From Armillaria gallica (lineage: Eukaryota > Basidiomycota > Agaricomycetes > Agaricales > Physalacriaceae): a stretch of DNA of 64,000 nucleotides. The position numbers and the translations under genes were made by a program. Location of the stretch: the NCBI GenBank assembly GCA_037576215.1, contig JBANDB010000003.1:868001-932000 (forward strand), read 5' to 3'. Each line of letters begins with the position of its first letter. The stretch's first letter is position 1. The notes under the pieces were generated by a model that saw nothing but the letters and a program-made list of their open reading frames with translations, searched no databases and had not been told where the DNA came from. Below are positions 9,912 through 19,129 of the stretch, one piece after another.

Positions 9912-11251
9912 ATGGTCCCGATTATAGGACGTCAACGTAACCTAACTCCACTTAATAGATCTGATCCCTTTCTCCGATCCATTCGACTGTATAGTATAAA
10001 AGTTACATTGTCTACACATGCGGTACCATCGATTGGGGACTCAAAACTTTTCAAGCCCATCAAAGTGGGCAATCTCACCCTCAGTCACCGCATCGTACTG
10101 GCTCCAATGACCCGGTACAGGTCAACGGAGCGAAGCCACATTCCTTATGTTTCGATTGTAAAGGAATACTACACTCAAAGAGCCAGTGATCCGGGAACAC
10201 TTCTCATCACAGAGGCGACGTTTGTCGCCCAGAAGGCTGGCATATACAAGAACGCGCCAGGGGCATGGACTCAAGCGCAGCTGAGCGCATGGAAAGAGGT
10301 GCGATTCACCCAGTCATTCCGATAAACCTATTACTTAACTTTCAACCACTGGCAGATAACCGACGCTGTGCACGCCGAAGGGAGCTTTATATTCTGCCAA
10401 CTCTGGGCCTTAGGACGCACGGCTGACTACATCGACCTCAGAGAAAAGAGTCCTTCCCTGGATCTTGTTGCACCCTCCGCCATTAAACTTACCGACTCCT
10501 TCGAGACGCAACGTCCACTCACCCTCGATGAGATCAAAGAGTATCCTCAACTCTTTGCACGCGCCGCTTTCGACGCTGTACACAAAGCTAGCTTTGACGG
10601 CGTTGAGGTCCACGGTGCGAATGGATATCTCATCGACCAATTCCTTCAGGACGTGTCTAACCAGCGTACGGATGAGTACGGAGGGAGCATCAAGAACCGT
10701 GCTCGGTTCGGGCTGGAGGTCCTCGATGCTGTCGTCAAGGCTATTGGACCACGACGCACAGGGATCAGGCTTAGTCCATGGAGTACCGCGCAGGATATGG
10801 GTATGCAGGACCCCGTACCCACATTCTCGTACTTCGTATCCGAGGTTAAGAGGAGGCATCCCGACCTCGCTTACCTACACGTTGTGGACGAGAGTCGCTG
10901 TTGACAGGTCGAGGAAGGCTAGCGCACTGGAGTCGAATGACTTCATCCGTCGTATATGGGCACCGAAGCCATTGATTTCAGCAGGTGGATATACTCGGGA
11001 GAGCGCGATGCAGACGGCTGATAGGAAGGGTGACATCATCGCGTTTGGGAGGTATTTCATCTCGAATGTGAGTTTACCTTAGTTCGGGGTATCATCCGAG
11101 AAAGCTGATGCTATTATATTCTCGATAGCCTGATCTGACTGCGAGACTGAAAGAGAACATACCATTCACACCATATAATAGATCGACATTTTATTTACAT
11201 GGAGAGGTTGCCAAAGGCTATATTGACTACCCTTTCACCTCGGAACTGTAG
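9912..11251 (+). pseudogene. NADH:flavin oxidoreductase (Old Yellow Enzyme family) with a frameshift
   Basis: Exons 9912-10298, 10356-11067 and 11129-11251, with introns of 57 and 61 nt. The FMN-dependent (alpha/beta)8 barrel is recognisable from KLFKPIKVGNLTLSHRIVLA and APMTRYRS. Later come H215-x2-N218-x-Y220 in EVHGANGYLIDQF (the OYE substrate-binding His/Asn and proton-donating Tyr) and the FMN phosphate segment ISAGGYTRE...IIAFGRYFISN. The family reduces the C=C bond of alpha,beta-unsaturated carbonyls with NAD(P)H. The frame is lost near 10889-10891, after LHVVDE. The +1 frame resumes with RVAVD...ESNDFIRRIWAPKP, as if two bases were lost from an expected DPRVA, so the protein would end about 115 residues early. 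The start is uncertain: a TATA-like TATAGTATAAAAG at about 9989-10001 lies inside the N-terminal 30 codons, so transcription may begin later or use an unseen exon. A sequencing error remains possible. Confidence 0.8.
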
Positions 11252-11535
11252 ACTGTTCAACTATGCATACATGAAGTTACAAATGACCAAGGTGTTACTT
11301 GTGAATACACAAGGCCATCTCAGATTTTACTACCTGCTATACATCGAGCTTCCAAGAGGCCATATATAGGGTCAAGCGCGGCCAGGTCAAGTACTATTGA
11401 AAGGAAGGAAACAAACGATATCATGAGCTTTCATATTAGGGTACTTGTAATAAGTAATTCGAACACATCCATACCTTTTGCGAAATTCTCCTTCTCCTTG
11501 TACATCTGAGAGATACGTCTGACATTAATGTTGTT
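11252..11535. other. intergenic spacer
   Basis: Nothing recognisable. It marks the edge between the gene-bearing left part and the repeat-rich centre. Confidence 0.3.
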
Positions 11536-11609
11536 GGCTGACTAGCTCAGCTGGTTAGAGTGTTGTGCTAATAACACAAAGGTCCTGGGTTCAATCCTCA
11601 TGTTGGCCA
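11536..11609 (+). tRNA. tRNA-Ile (anticodon AAT)
   Basis: Acceptor stem GGCTGAC pairs with GTTGGCC (two G-U pairs) and is followed by discriminator A. The D arm TAGCTCAGCTGGTTAGAGT contains box A. The anticodon stem TTGTG/CACAA closes the loop CTAATAA, putting AAT at positions 34-36. The T loop TTCAATC lies in box B, with one mismatch in the T stem. A TTTTT Pol III terminator follows at 11626-11630. The wording is the normal fungal tRNA-Ile(AAT) pattern, slightly diverged, so a functional gene is plausible but not certain. An inverted, more decayed copy lies 512 bp downstream. Confidence 0.8.
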
Positions 11610-11675
11610 TACAACAACTGAACAATTTTTATCATATTTCAGACTGATCATTGTGTACCATTTTTGTGAACAGTG

Positions 11676-12053
11676 TAGGGTAGTGCACGAAACCTCCAAC
11701 CAGGTCAGTAACTGTTTGTTACTGACCCCACCCCAGGAGATGTAGTTTTGTTACAGTAACTTACCATTACTTACCTATCACATGCACATTCACATGATGA
11801 ACGCACGGCAATTGCAGTTTTTTTTCAGGTTCTGTATCTTTGCATTTTTACTCATTTTCTCTCTCTCAGGAGCTGTTATACATCTAGAAGTACTGGATAT
11901 ATCTATCTCTATCTTGTACAAGCAATATACATATAATTGTAATGCTTATCTGACAGTCACATGATTGGTAAGTTACCTCCTTTCAGTGAGGAGAGATAAT
12001 TTACCGGTAATAAACCCAAGTGTAATGAAACCTAGGTTTCGTGCACTACCCTA
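11676..12053. mobile_element. hAT-like MITE, family A, copy 1 (378 bp)
   Basis: The terminal inverted repeats begin TAGGGTAGTGCACGAAACC on the left and mirror as GGTTTCGTGCACTACCCTA on the right. A perfect 8-bp target duplication GAACAGTG flanks it at 11668-11675 and 12054-12061. There is no transposase; the interior holds AT-rich DNA and several GTAAGTTACC-like words in both orientations. An 8-bp duplication with a TAGGG end points to mobilisation by a hAT transposase (inference from known hAT target-site length). It lies between the two inverted tRNA-Ile sequences. A second member is at 32503-32933. Confidence 0.85.
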
Positions 12054-12120
12054 GAACAGTGGGATCATGATGCAAGACTCCAGCTTAGACCAAAAAATGA
12101 CTGTCACACCAATTTTCAGA

Positions 12121-12194
12121 TGGCCAACATAGGGATCAAACCCAAGACCTTTGCATTATTAGCATGACACTCTAACCAGCTGAGCTAGTCAGCC
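12121..12194 (-). tRNA. degenerate tRNA-Ile(AAT)-like sequence, inverted copy
   Basis: Reads GGCTGACTAGCTCAGCTGG from 12194 downward, with the same acceptor stem (GGCTGAC/GTTGGCC), box A, loop CTAATAA with AAT, and discriminator A as the gene at 11536. The anticodon stem TCATG/TGCAA has two mispairs and the T stem is also damaged. A run of six T on this strand (12097-12092) would stop Pol III. Most likely a tRNA pseudogene. Confidence 0.6.
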
Positions 12195-13269
12195 AACAAT
12201 CATATATCATTTCACACTCCTCTGTTCAAATTCTATGCCAGAACCCAGTCAGATGGATATGGGGATGTTTTCTTCTCATTTCACTCTTGATTGTGTATAA
12301 CAGCTCAGTTCTTCTATGCCAAAGGGCGAGGCATTGCACAGTTGATGAACAAACAAAACAACACTGCTGTTGGATTTCAAGCACAGCCTCCTCAGGTTAT
12401 GGTACTGTCACTGTTCAGATTCTCTTATGGATTTGCATGCATGTTTGTTCATTTCCAAGGGGATTTTGTAGTTGCATTTCTCAGAAATGTATTGAAACCA
12501 AGTTTGCTACTCACTTCAGACTCACGATTCTGAGAGTACCGCTATAGAAAGATATGGTGGCTACTTTGCAATAATCACGATATTGCATTAAAAAACCCTC
12601 CTGTCTGTAAGCATCAGGCCATACTTGGTCAAATTGGCCTCTGCAGCCAGTTCCATCTCTTTCAAAATTTCAACTGGCATCTTGTCAATTTTCTAATAGT
12701 CACCTTCATCGGCCTTATCCTATTGAGGGTGATCTTTTGGTTATCCACCAACATAATCCACTTGAATTCTTTGTCTTTCGCTCCTGCATCATTTATCAGC
12801 CACTGCTTGATGATAGCCCAGTCCTTCTTGCCCTCCTCCAAAGGCCACAGATTGTAGTTAAAATACTGAAGTATGTGTCCATGAGTTACTTTATTACACA
12901 ACACACCTGAAAGCTAGACACAAGCATGATGCCAGGCTGGTTATCTCATTGAATGTAAGCAACCAAGACATCCATCTTGTTCTCCAACTCACTGCACCAT
13001 ACGAGTTTGCCACTAAACCAAGATGGTATATATTATTACAGTTTTACATACACTATGTCATTATATTGATCAAAATCTCATGGTGTGAGTTTAAATTCCC
13101 ATGGTGACATCCCTGTCCACAAAATCAGTGCAACATCATGCCTGGCACTTGGATTACTCATAGAGGACAGTCAGTAAGTAGTCATCTGACAGAAACATGT
13201 ATCATCATTCTAAGGAATGCACCCTAGGCAGTGTATCAGTGCAATAGTATCTGGAGAAGGTGAACTGTC
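12195..13269. other. no supported gene
   Basis: Transposon-like DNA. Short open frames at 12287-12547 (plus) and 12662-12904 (minus) have no recognisable motif. It may be the lost central part of the KDZ element whose end follows. Confidence 0.3.
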
Positions 13270-14288
13270 ATCCTCTGAGCTTGCAGATGTGGAAATGCAT
13301 TGCACAAACCTCAGCAAGCAGATCAAACAATTTTGAGAACTTCAAGTTGTCTACATGCCTGGAATCACATTACAGATTGAACAAGGGAGGGAGGCTGCTA
13401 TGGGAACCATTGAGGCTGAGGATGACAAACTGTGGTTTTCATCAGATCTCAGCAAGAAAGTTCACAACACCATCTGTCATCTGAGCCTGGGTGAGAAAGA
13501 GGAAATGCTGCATGAAGCACAATGTTGGGGCTCCTTGGTGGTGATGCATTCTTCATTCAGAGTGGAAGCATCACTTCATGACTTTCGGAATGCAAACCTG
13601 TGAGGGCAAGAGGCTTTGATGCATGTGTCTGACATGCTTCAGGCATGGAAAAAGAAGTGGGAGCTCACAGCAAAGAAGTACCAACAGGCTTGAAGCGCCA
13701 TTTTGACTTTGCATAAGGCAGGGCCCTGGATGTACAAATTGAAGGAGCTCACTGTGAAAGACATGTCGTCCATGTATGGCTCTGTTTTCAACACTGAGGA
13801 AACAGTAACAGAAAAGATCATGGCTGATGACCAGCAACAGCAGAAGAAGAAGAAGAAGACTAATCGGAAAGTCATGCCTAAAGAGGTATCATGGATTTGG
13901 TTAGCAGAGGGAAGCTTGAGGGAACTCCGAGACAACTTGGACATCACAGGTATACTTTTCTTCTAGTGTGCATGTGGATTTCCTAAGGCTTTCCTCTAGA
14001 TGTGCATGTCTATTGGCTGAGGAGTCAGGCTCAGCTGAAGTGTTGGGAAGAGGAAGTTGCTCTCCTTCAAGAGGAGCAAAGGCACGTGTTGGTGACCCTT
14101 CACTATTGAGCGAAGTGGTGGGATTTTCACAGAAGTGGATGGGACAGTTTGGCCCCAGAGATTGTGGAGGGTTTGTAAACCTATGCAGCCCAGCAATGTG
14201 ATGCCCAGCACATTTTGGCTAGCAAGTGGCCATCCTAATACATACCTCCTCCTGATGATGATTGCGATTCTGATGATGATATACTGTA
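13270..14288 (+). pseudogene. KDZ-type transposase, C-terminal part (fragment 1)
   Basis: The reading starts with an SKQIKQF...LQVVYMPGITLQIEQ segment. It continues as DKLWFSSDL, EEMLHEAQC, KVMPKEVSWIWLAEG and, after a 46-nt intron (13949-13994), VYWLRSQAQLKCWEEEVALL. From memory of the family, this order of motifs is the non-catalytic C-terminal region of Agaricomycete KDZ transposases, the cut-and-paste transposons with N-terminal cysteine clusters. Three in-frame stops are present (TGA in the first segment, then TGA and TGA/TAG later), and the catalytic core is absent. It is dead. Its tail faces the tail of a degraded minus-strand gene at 14290-15349. Confidence 0.65.
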
Positions 14289-14289
14289 G

Positions 14290-15349
14290 CCACTTTTGAA
14301 TAAATGTGCTGGATCATTTTTGTTCTTTTTGGGTGTGAATATTTAGTAACCATATTTCTGGTGCCACAGCTTCATGCTGTTGCATTGATGCTGTGAAATA
14401 GTCTGCCCAGCATCATGCAATTTTGCAGCACTGAATGCTTGAGCAGATAGGTACCTTTTGTAGCAGTCCTTTCAGAGGGGAATAGGAATATGTGGGAGGC
14501 ATTGTGTGGCTGTGCTAATGAGCAGTTGAGGTGACTTATACTTGAATGCTGATTAGCAGTCCAAATGCCACAGCCCTATAGGATGGAGTGGGAGAGGCTG
14601 TCAGGCTTGACAGATGATGCTGAAGGTTTGATCATGGTAACGGTGTCTTCATCAGACTCTGACTCGAAGTCATCCTCGTCATCATCAGATGTGACAATGG
14701 GGGTAGGCACTCAAGTCTTGGTAATAATAGGAGGCTTCTTAATTACAACTGAAGCAACTTTGGTCCTAAGCTAAAGAAGAAAAAGAAAAAATTAGGACTT
14801 AGCAAGCCCCTCTGCAGCAATTGAAAGAAAAGAAAGACCTTGGCCTTCCATTTACCCTTGGATGGTGATACAGATGAACCAGCAATCCTGTGACTCCTTT
14901 GGGTCTTGAAGGCTGGTGAGGGCTCATTAACTGAGAGCCTTGATACCTATTGCAAGGAACATTGCATTGACTATTGAGTAATGAAAGAAAAAGTATGAAT
15001 AGCATACCTCACTGATCTCATGTGGGTTCACTGACAGCTGGTCCCAACTGGTGATGTATAAGTCCTTGGGAATCTCAGCTGCCACAAGTGACAGCGTATA
15101 GGCGAAGTTGATAGTGAAGCCTCAATAGTTGGTGCCAGCCTGAGTTCTAGAAGACTCAAGGAGGCCGATCTAGAATGCGAGATCAGTATCATCAAAGAGA
15201 GGATCAGTGAAATAAGGGGCACTCACCACAATAGGTGCAACCTCCTTCAGGATCTGGACCTGGCAAAGTGTTGAGACTGTCAGGGCAGTACCCACTAACA
15301 ATATAGGCATAATCTCAGACCAGAGTCTCTGGAGATCATCAAAAGACAT
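14290..15349 (-). pseudogene. degraded multi-exon gene of unknown function next to KDZ fragment 1
   Basis: From ATG at 15349 it reads MSFDDLQRLWSEIMPILLVG, then VSAPYFTDPLFDDTDLAF followed by a stop. A segment FAYTLSLVAAEIPKDLYITS leads to an intron beginning GTATGC. A basic stretch follows (QRSHRIAGSS...KGKWKAK), and about 14640-14720 encodes an acidic run (SDDDEDDFESESDEDT). Several stops break it. The layout of N-terminal folded part, basic linker and acidic linker resembles the minus-strand relic at 41.2-43.5 kb. I do not recognise the family. Confidence 0.35.
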
Positions 15350-17447
15350 AGAAACAAGGCCAGAGAGAACAGAAAGTGAAAACTAGAAGATGAGACAGGT
15401 CATGCAATACACACAGACAGGTCTTGAAGAGTGAAAAAGAAAAGCAAGGGCATGGGCCAAGTTGTGAAGACTTTTGAACATAAGTTCAAAGTCTGCATAG
15501 AAAGCCAATTTCTGGCTGCAGACTGAGTCTAAACCAATGGCAAAGGCTGTAGCCTGTGCTATGAAGCATAGAACTAGAGGATTCAACCTCAAATACAAGT
15601 ATCAGAACTGAATCCATCTCAACCTTAGAATAAAAACAAATACGACATGTATCAAACTATCTATATATCTATACATCAGTAAGTTCACATCTGTGTGGTG
15701 AGCATGGGAAACATGGTAGGTATATGAGATTTTGTGCCATGTCATGCCATGCATGGCCATACACACAAGATATCATTATAGCAATCATGCCCTTATACAG
15801 CTGTGGTATGGTGGAGTGGTATAGACATGGAGATTTTTTTCCTGGATGATTGAGAGTGGTTCAATCCCTGCAGACACCAGAATTGTTGTCGCATTGGTTC
15901 TGGCAGTCAACAGGAGATCTCGCACAAGTAGTTTGCTTCACCATCCCAAAATGGTAAAAGGTCTGAGCACAATCATGCCATTTTATCATGTGCATGTTAA
16001 ACTTTGGTCGTGATGGTGTCTTGACTTCTTGACTTTTTCCTTCTCTCCCCCATCTTTGCCAGACTTCTATCCTCCTTTTGGTACATGTTTCCTTAAAACT
16101 TATTCATATCTTACTATCAGAAAACTTTTGCAGAACCTCAGACTGCTCTAATACACTGAGCAATCTCACTCTTTATGTTTTCTTGCCCTCACAGCGGCTT
16201 CACTATACTCGTGCTGTCAAGATCGTGAACATTGGGAACAATGTGTACTATGCACTAATGTGCTGGGATGGCCTGCGAAAGGGATTTGATGGAACTAAGG
16301 TGAGTCATACTCACTATTCCTGTTCTTGGTGCTCATTTGTTGTGCATGCATGATATCTTTCATGTCGGAATACGGTTCCAGACAGTGCACCGCTGCATTC
16401 AGGTGAGTTGTATTTCTTTTAACAGTGTTTCTCACCTAATATATTTTGCAGTTCTGTGTCATGGGCATGCAATTGATTCAATACTCTACATCTACTGGTA
16501 GGATGTTTGGGCTGGATAGCAAAGCCTGAAGAGTGGCCACTCGTGCATTGTTACTGTAGTATAATACAATATTATGTTGTAGGATATGTATCCAATGCTA
16601 TTTTTTCTGTACTGAGCATAATGAGTTGGATTTCTGGTGCATAAAATGGAGGTATAAGGCAGTGTATGGCATAGATGTGTATTATGCATGGCAGTGTATA
16701 AGGTGCTATACATGCAGTATAAAATTACGCAGGTACCTTGTACAGTCATGCACATGTATAGCTGTATAATTCGCATGGTTTACATGGCACCATGTGAACC
16801 ATATGGATGTCAACTTACTGATGTATATTAAGAGAGGTGGATGATGACATAATAAGACAGACTTTGAATTTCTGGCCATTGCCATACCCCAGCCTATTCC
16901 AGCTGAGTTTCAATTCTGTTGCACTACCATCACTGCTGCCTCTCTATGGTGATGAGCTTCAATTCTACTGTGGTGCTGCTTCTGCAATCCCCCCATGACA
17001 CATCATTGGCATGGATGGTACTCAGTACTCACTGAATATAGGCCATTTACCAATTATGCATGCTGTAGGCTGCAAAGTGAGTATTGAGCAAGTTTAACAA
17101 GCATTGTGCAACATCAAACATCAAATGACAAATTAGCAGGTAGGATTGAGAGCCAGGAGACCATCCAAGGACAGGTAAAACATATACATGTACTGACTAT
17201 ACCATAATTTGATTATTATGAAGCTTTGACAAGGCTCAAGCCTTTTCCCAGCAGTTAGAAATGGCAAGGAGACCATTTATACAAGGATATGTGCTATGCT
17301 ATGCTATGAGATGTAAGTAAGGCATAAATACAAGAAATACAGAACAGCTCAACTCAGCCTCTTTCTGTCCATGTAGAGCAACAAGCTGAGGTGATGAGTA
17401 CAAAATATGAGGTATATATACTACTTTAAAGTCTGAGGAAGCAAGGG
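15350..17447. other. repeat-rich spacer with exon-like and tRNA-like remnants
   Basis: About 16190-16302 (plus) has a coding look (RLHYTRAVKIVNIGNNVYYA, then MCWDGLRKGFDGTK before a GTGAGT donor), followed by a short TVHRCIQ block. I cannot place it in a family. The rest is AT-rich with no gene. Confidence 0.25.
15809..15868 (+). repeat. tRNA-like Pol III promoter remnant (box A and box B)
   Basis: TGGTGGAGTGG at 15809-15819 fits the box A consensus TRGYNNARNNG. GGTTCAATCCC at 15858-15868 fits box B with one change. The spacing is tRNA-like, but the stems do not pair well. It is probably a decayed tRNA or the head of a SINE. Confidence 0.35.
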
Positions 17448-17455
17448 AACATAAG

Positions 17456-17764
17456 TAGGGATGTGTACTGTACCTGTAGTATGGTAGTTATGTATGGTGT
17501 ATACAGATATGGGTCTGTTCTGTGGCCAACTTTAATGACCTAAAATATGGCTATATTCATATGGTTTGAATACAGTTGTTGAGGGAGGGACAGAAGACTA
17601 TCTTATGTCATAAAGGTTAGTACCTATGACCTAAAAGAAGTGCATAATGCTCACTCTTTGGCACCAGATATCTGTATACAGACAATGGTATGGACACAGT
17701 ACAGATATGACATCAACTATACCATACTATGGTCATATCTGTGATGGTGCAATGCACATCTCTA
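17456..17764. mobile_element. hAT-like MITE, family B, short copy (309 bp)
   Basis: The left end TAGGGATGTGTACTGTACC mirrors the right end, which read inward is TAGAGATGTGCATTGCACC. A perfect 8-bp target duplication AACATAAG lies at 17448-17455 and 17765-17772. There is no coding capacity. Ends and interior words (ACAGATATG, TACCATACTATGG) relate it to the larger element at 29069-29997. Confidence 0.8.
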
Positions 17765-17772
17765 AACATAAG

Positions 17773-18692
17773 TAATAATAAAAACATGGAAACAAATTAA
17801 TAGTCATAAAATCCAAGAAGGGAATTATTGAAATGACAAGCAAGAAGATGGGATGTCAGCATGTCAGGTGCTCCAGAGGGTTTTGACTTTAACAATTCAG
17901 CTATAATATGCTTACCCAGTTACCATGACATAAGCAGCCATTGCCATAGCATGGGTGCACACCAGGTAAGTTTCAATTTTTCTGCCTCTACCAAGCCTCT
18001 ACTCTTCCCACAGCACATCATTGGTATGATTGGCTCCTAACTGAGCTTCAACTGAGACTACTTATCCATGCTATAGCAACAACATGAGTATCAGGCAATG
18101 AGCAATAATTGAGCAACAAGTTGACAATGAGCATTGAATGTCAATAGATGTTGTTAGAGTTAAGGTGGCTCAGTCAGTCATGTAGTCATCATGAACAACT
18201 GTATTATACATGCTACCTGTTAGAGTTAATATGGCTATACAAAGATAGTGTAAGATATATGTATATGATGATAAATAGAAATAGTATATGCACCTCAGTC
18301 AGTTACATAGTTGTTATGAACAGCTGAGGTGCAAAGAAAGGGGAAAATGGTAGATATATCTGACAAAAGAAAGGAGTTGTGATCTAATTATAGTAAGCAT
18401 GGTTCAATATGTGAAATAATGGACTGTTGAAATAGGCTGAATCCTCAATAGATGTAAGTCTTATAAAATTATTAGAGTTCAAATGATGACCATAGCTGCC
18501 CACTATGTCAGATATCCAAGTCAGGGACATAAGAACCAAAATATATATCTTTCTCTCTCTCCTGCCAGTAATGACAGCTATTAACAATGATCACCCAAAT
18601 CATGAGAGTCCCTACCTGTCCATTACATGGCTTACAGAAGTAACAGAACAATGCTTTATGGCACTCATAAAAAGCATTTTGCTCCATTGGAG
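17773..18692. other. AT-rich spacer before the retrotransposon
   Basis: No gene. A block around 18160-18205 (CAGTCAGTCATGTAGTCATC) recurs in diverged form near 18295-18325, so this stretch has an internal duplication. Confidence 0.3.
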
Positions 18693-18697
18693 TCAAT
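18693..18697. repeat. target-site duplication of the gypsy element, left copy
   Basis: TCAAT here and at 27155-27159, directly outside the two LTRs. It is a perfect 5-bp duplication, the usual size for Ty3/gypsy integrase. Confidence 0.8.
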
Positions 18698-19090
18698 TAT
18701 TAGACCCGAACTCCTATCAAGGATAAACACTGGCTGTCTCGCGTTCAGGCAGTCACCGATGAGTTCCTTTAAGAGATAGGCAATCTGACTAAATCTTTAG
18801 TTCTTTGGCGAGAATTAAGGGATAGATTTGGTATAGATTAATGTTAGCTCGAGGCTGGGGTACATACTACAAGGGCTACTACTTAAATATCTGGAGTGAG
18901 GGTCTATACATAAGTCGTCTGTGAGAGATTGGAGCTAGAGCATGTGATATCGAAGCGAGAACATGCAATATCGAAGAGATAACATGGGAATGAGTAGATA
19001 ACATGGGAACATGCACGGTTACCCCTAGGTTCAATGGCCCAGGATGAGAGATAAGATAAGATAAAGGAAAAAAGTGAATAAATCATAACA
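18698..19090 (-). repeat. 3' LTR of the gypsy element
   Basis: 393 bp. Read on the minus strand it starts TGTTATG and ends TCTAATA, so the terminal pair is TG..TA rather than TG..CA. It is longer than the other LTR by a 19-bp local duplication (GATAACATGGGAA repeated, about 18973-19005). Confidence 0.85.
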
Positions 19091-19103
19091 TTACCCCTTC
19101 ATT
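19091..19103 (-). other. polypurine tract
   Basis: On the minus strand AATGAAGGGGTAA ends directly at the 3' LTR. This is the expected position and composition for the plus-strand primer. Confidence 0.6.
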
Positions 19104-19129
19104 AAGGCAGGTGTCCCAACTGCTGTTAA

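Noticed and set aside
10410..11082. Long frames overlapping the Old Yellow Enzyme gene (149 codons minus, 205 codons plus)
   Set aside because: The minus frame is antisense shadow. The first part of the 205-codon frame is out of frame with the enzyme; only its end is real coding, after the frameshift.
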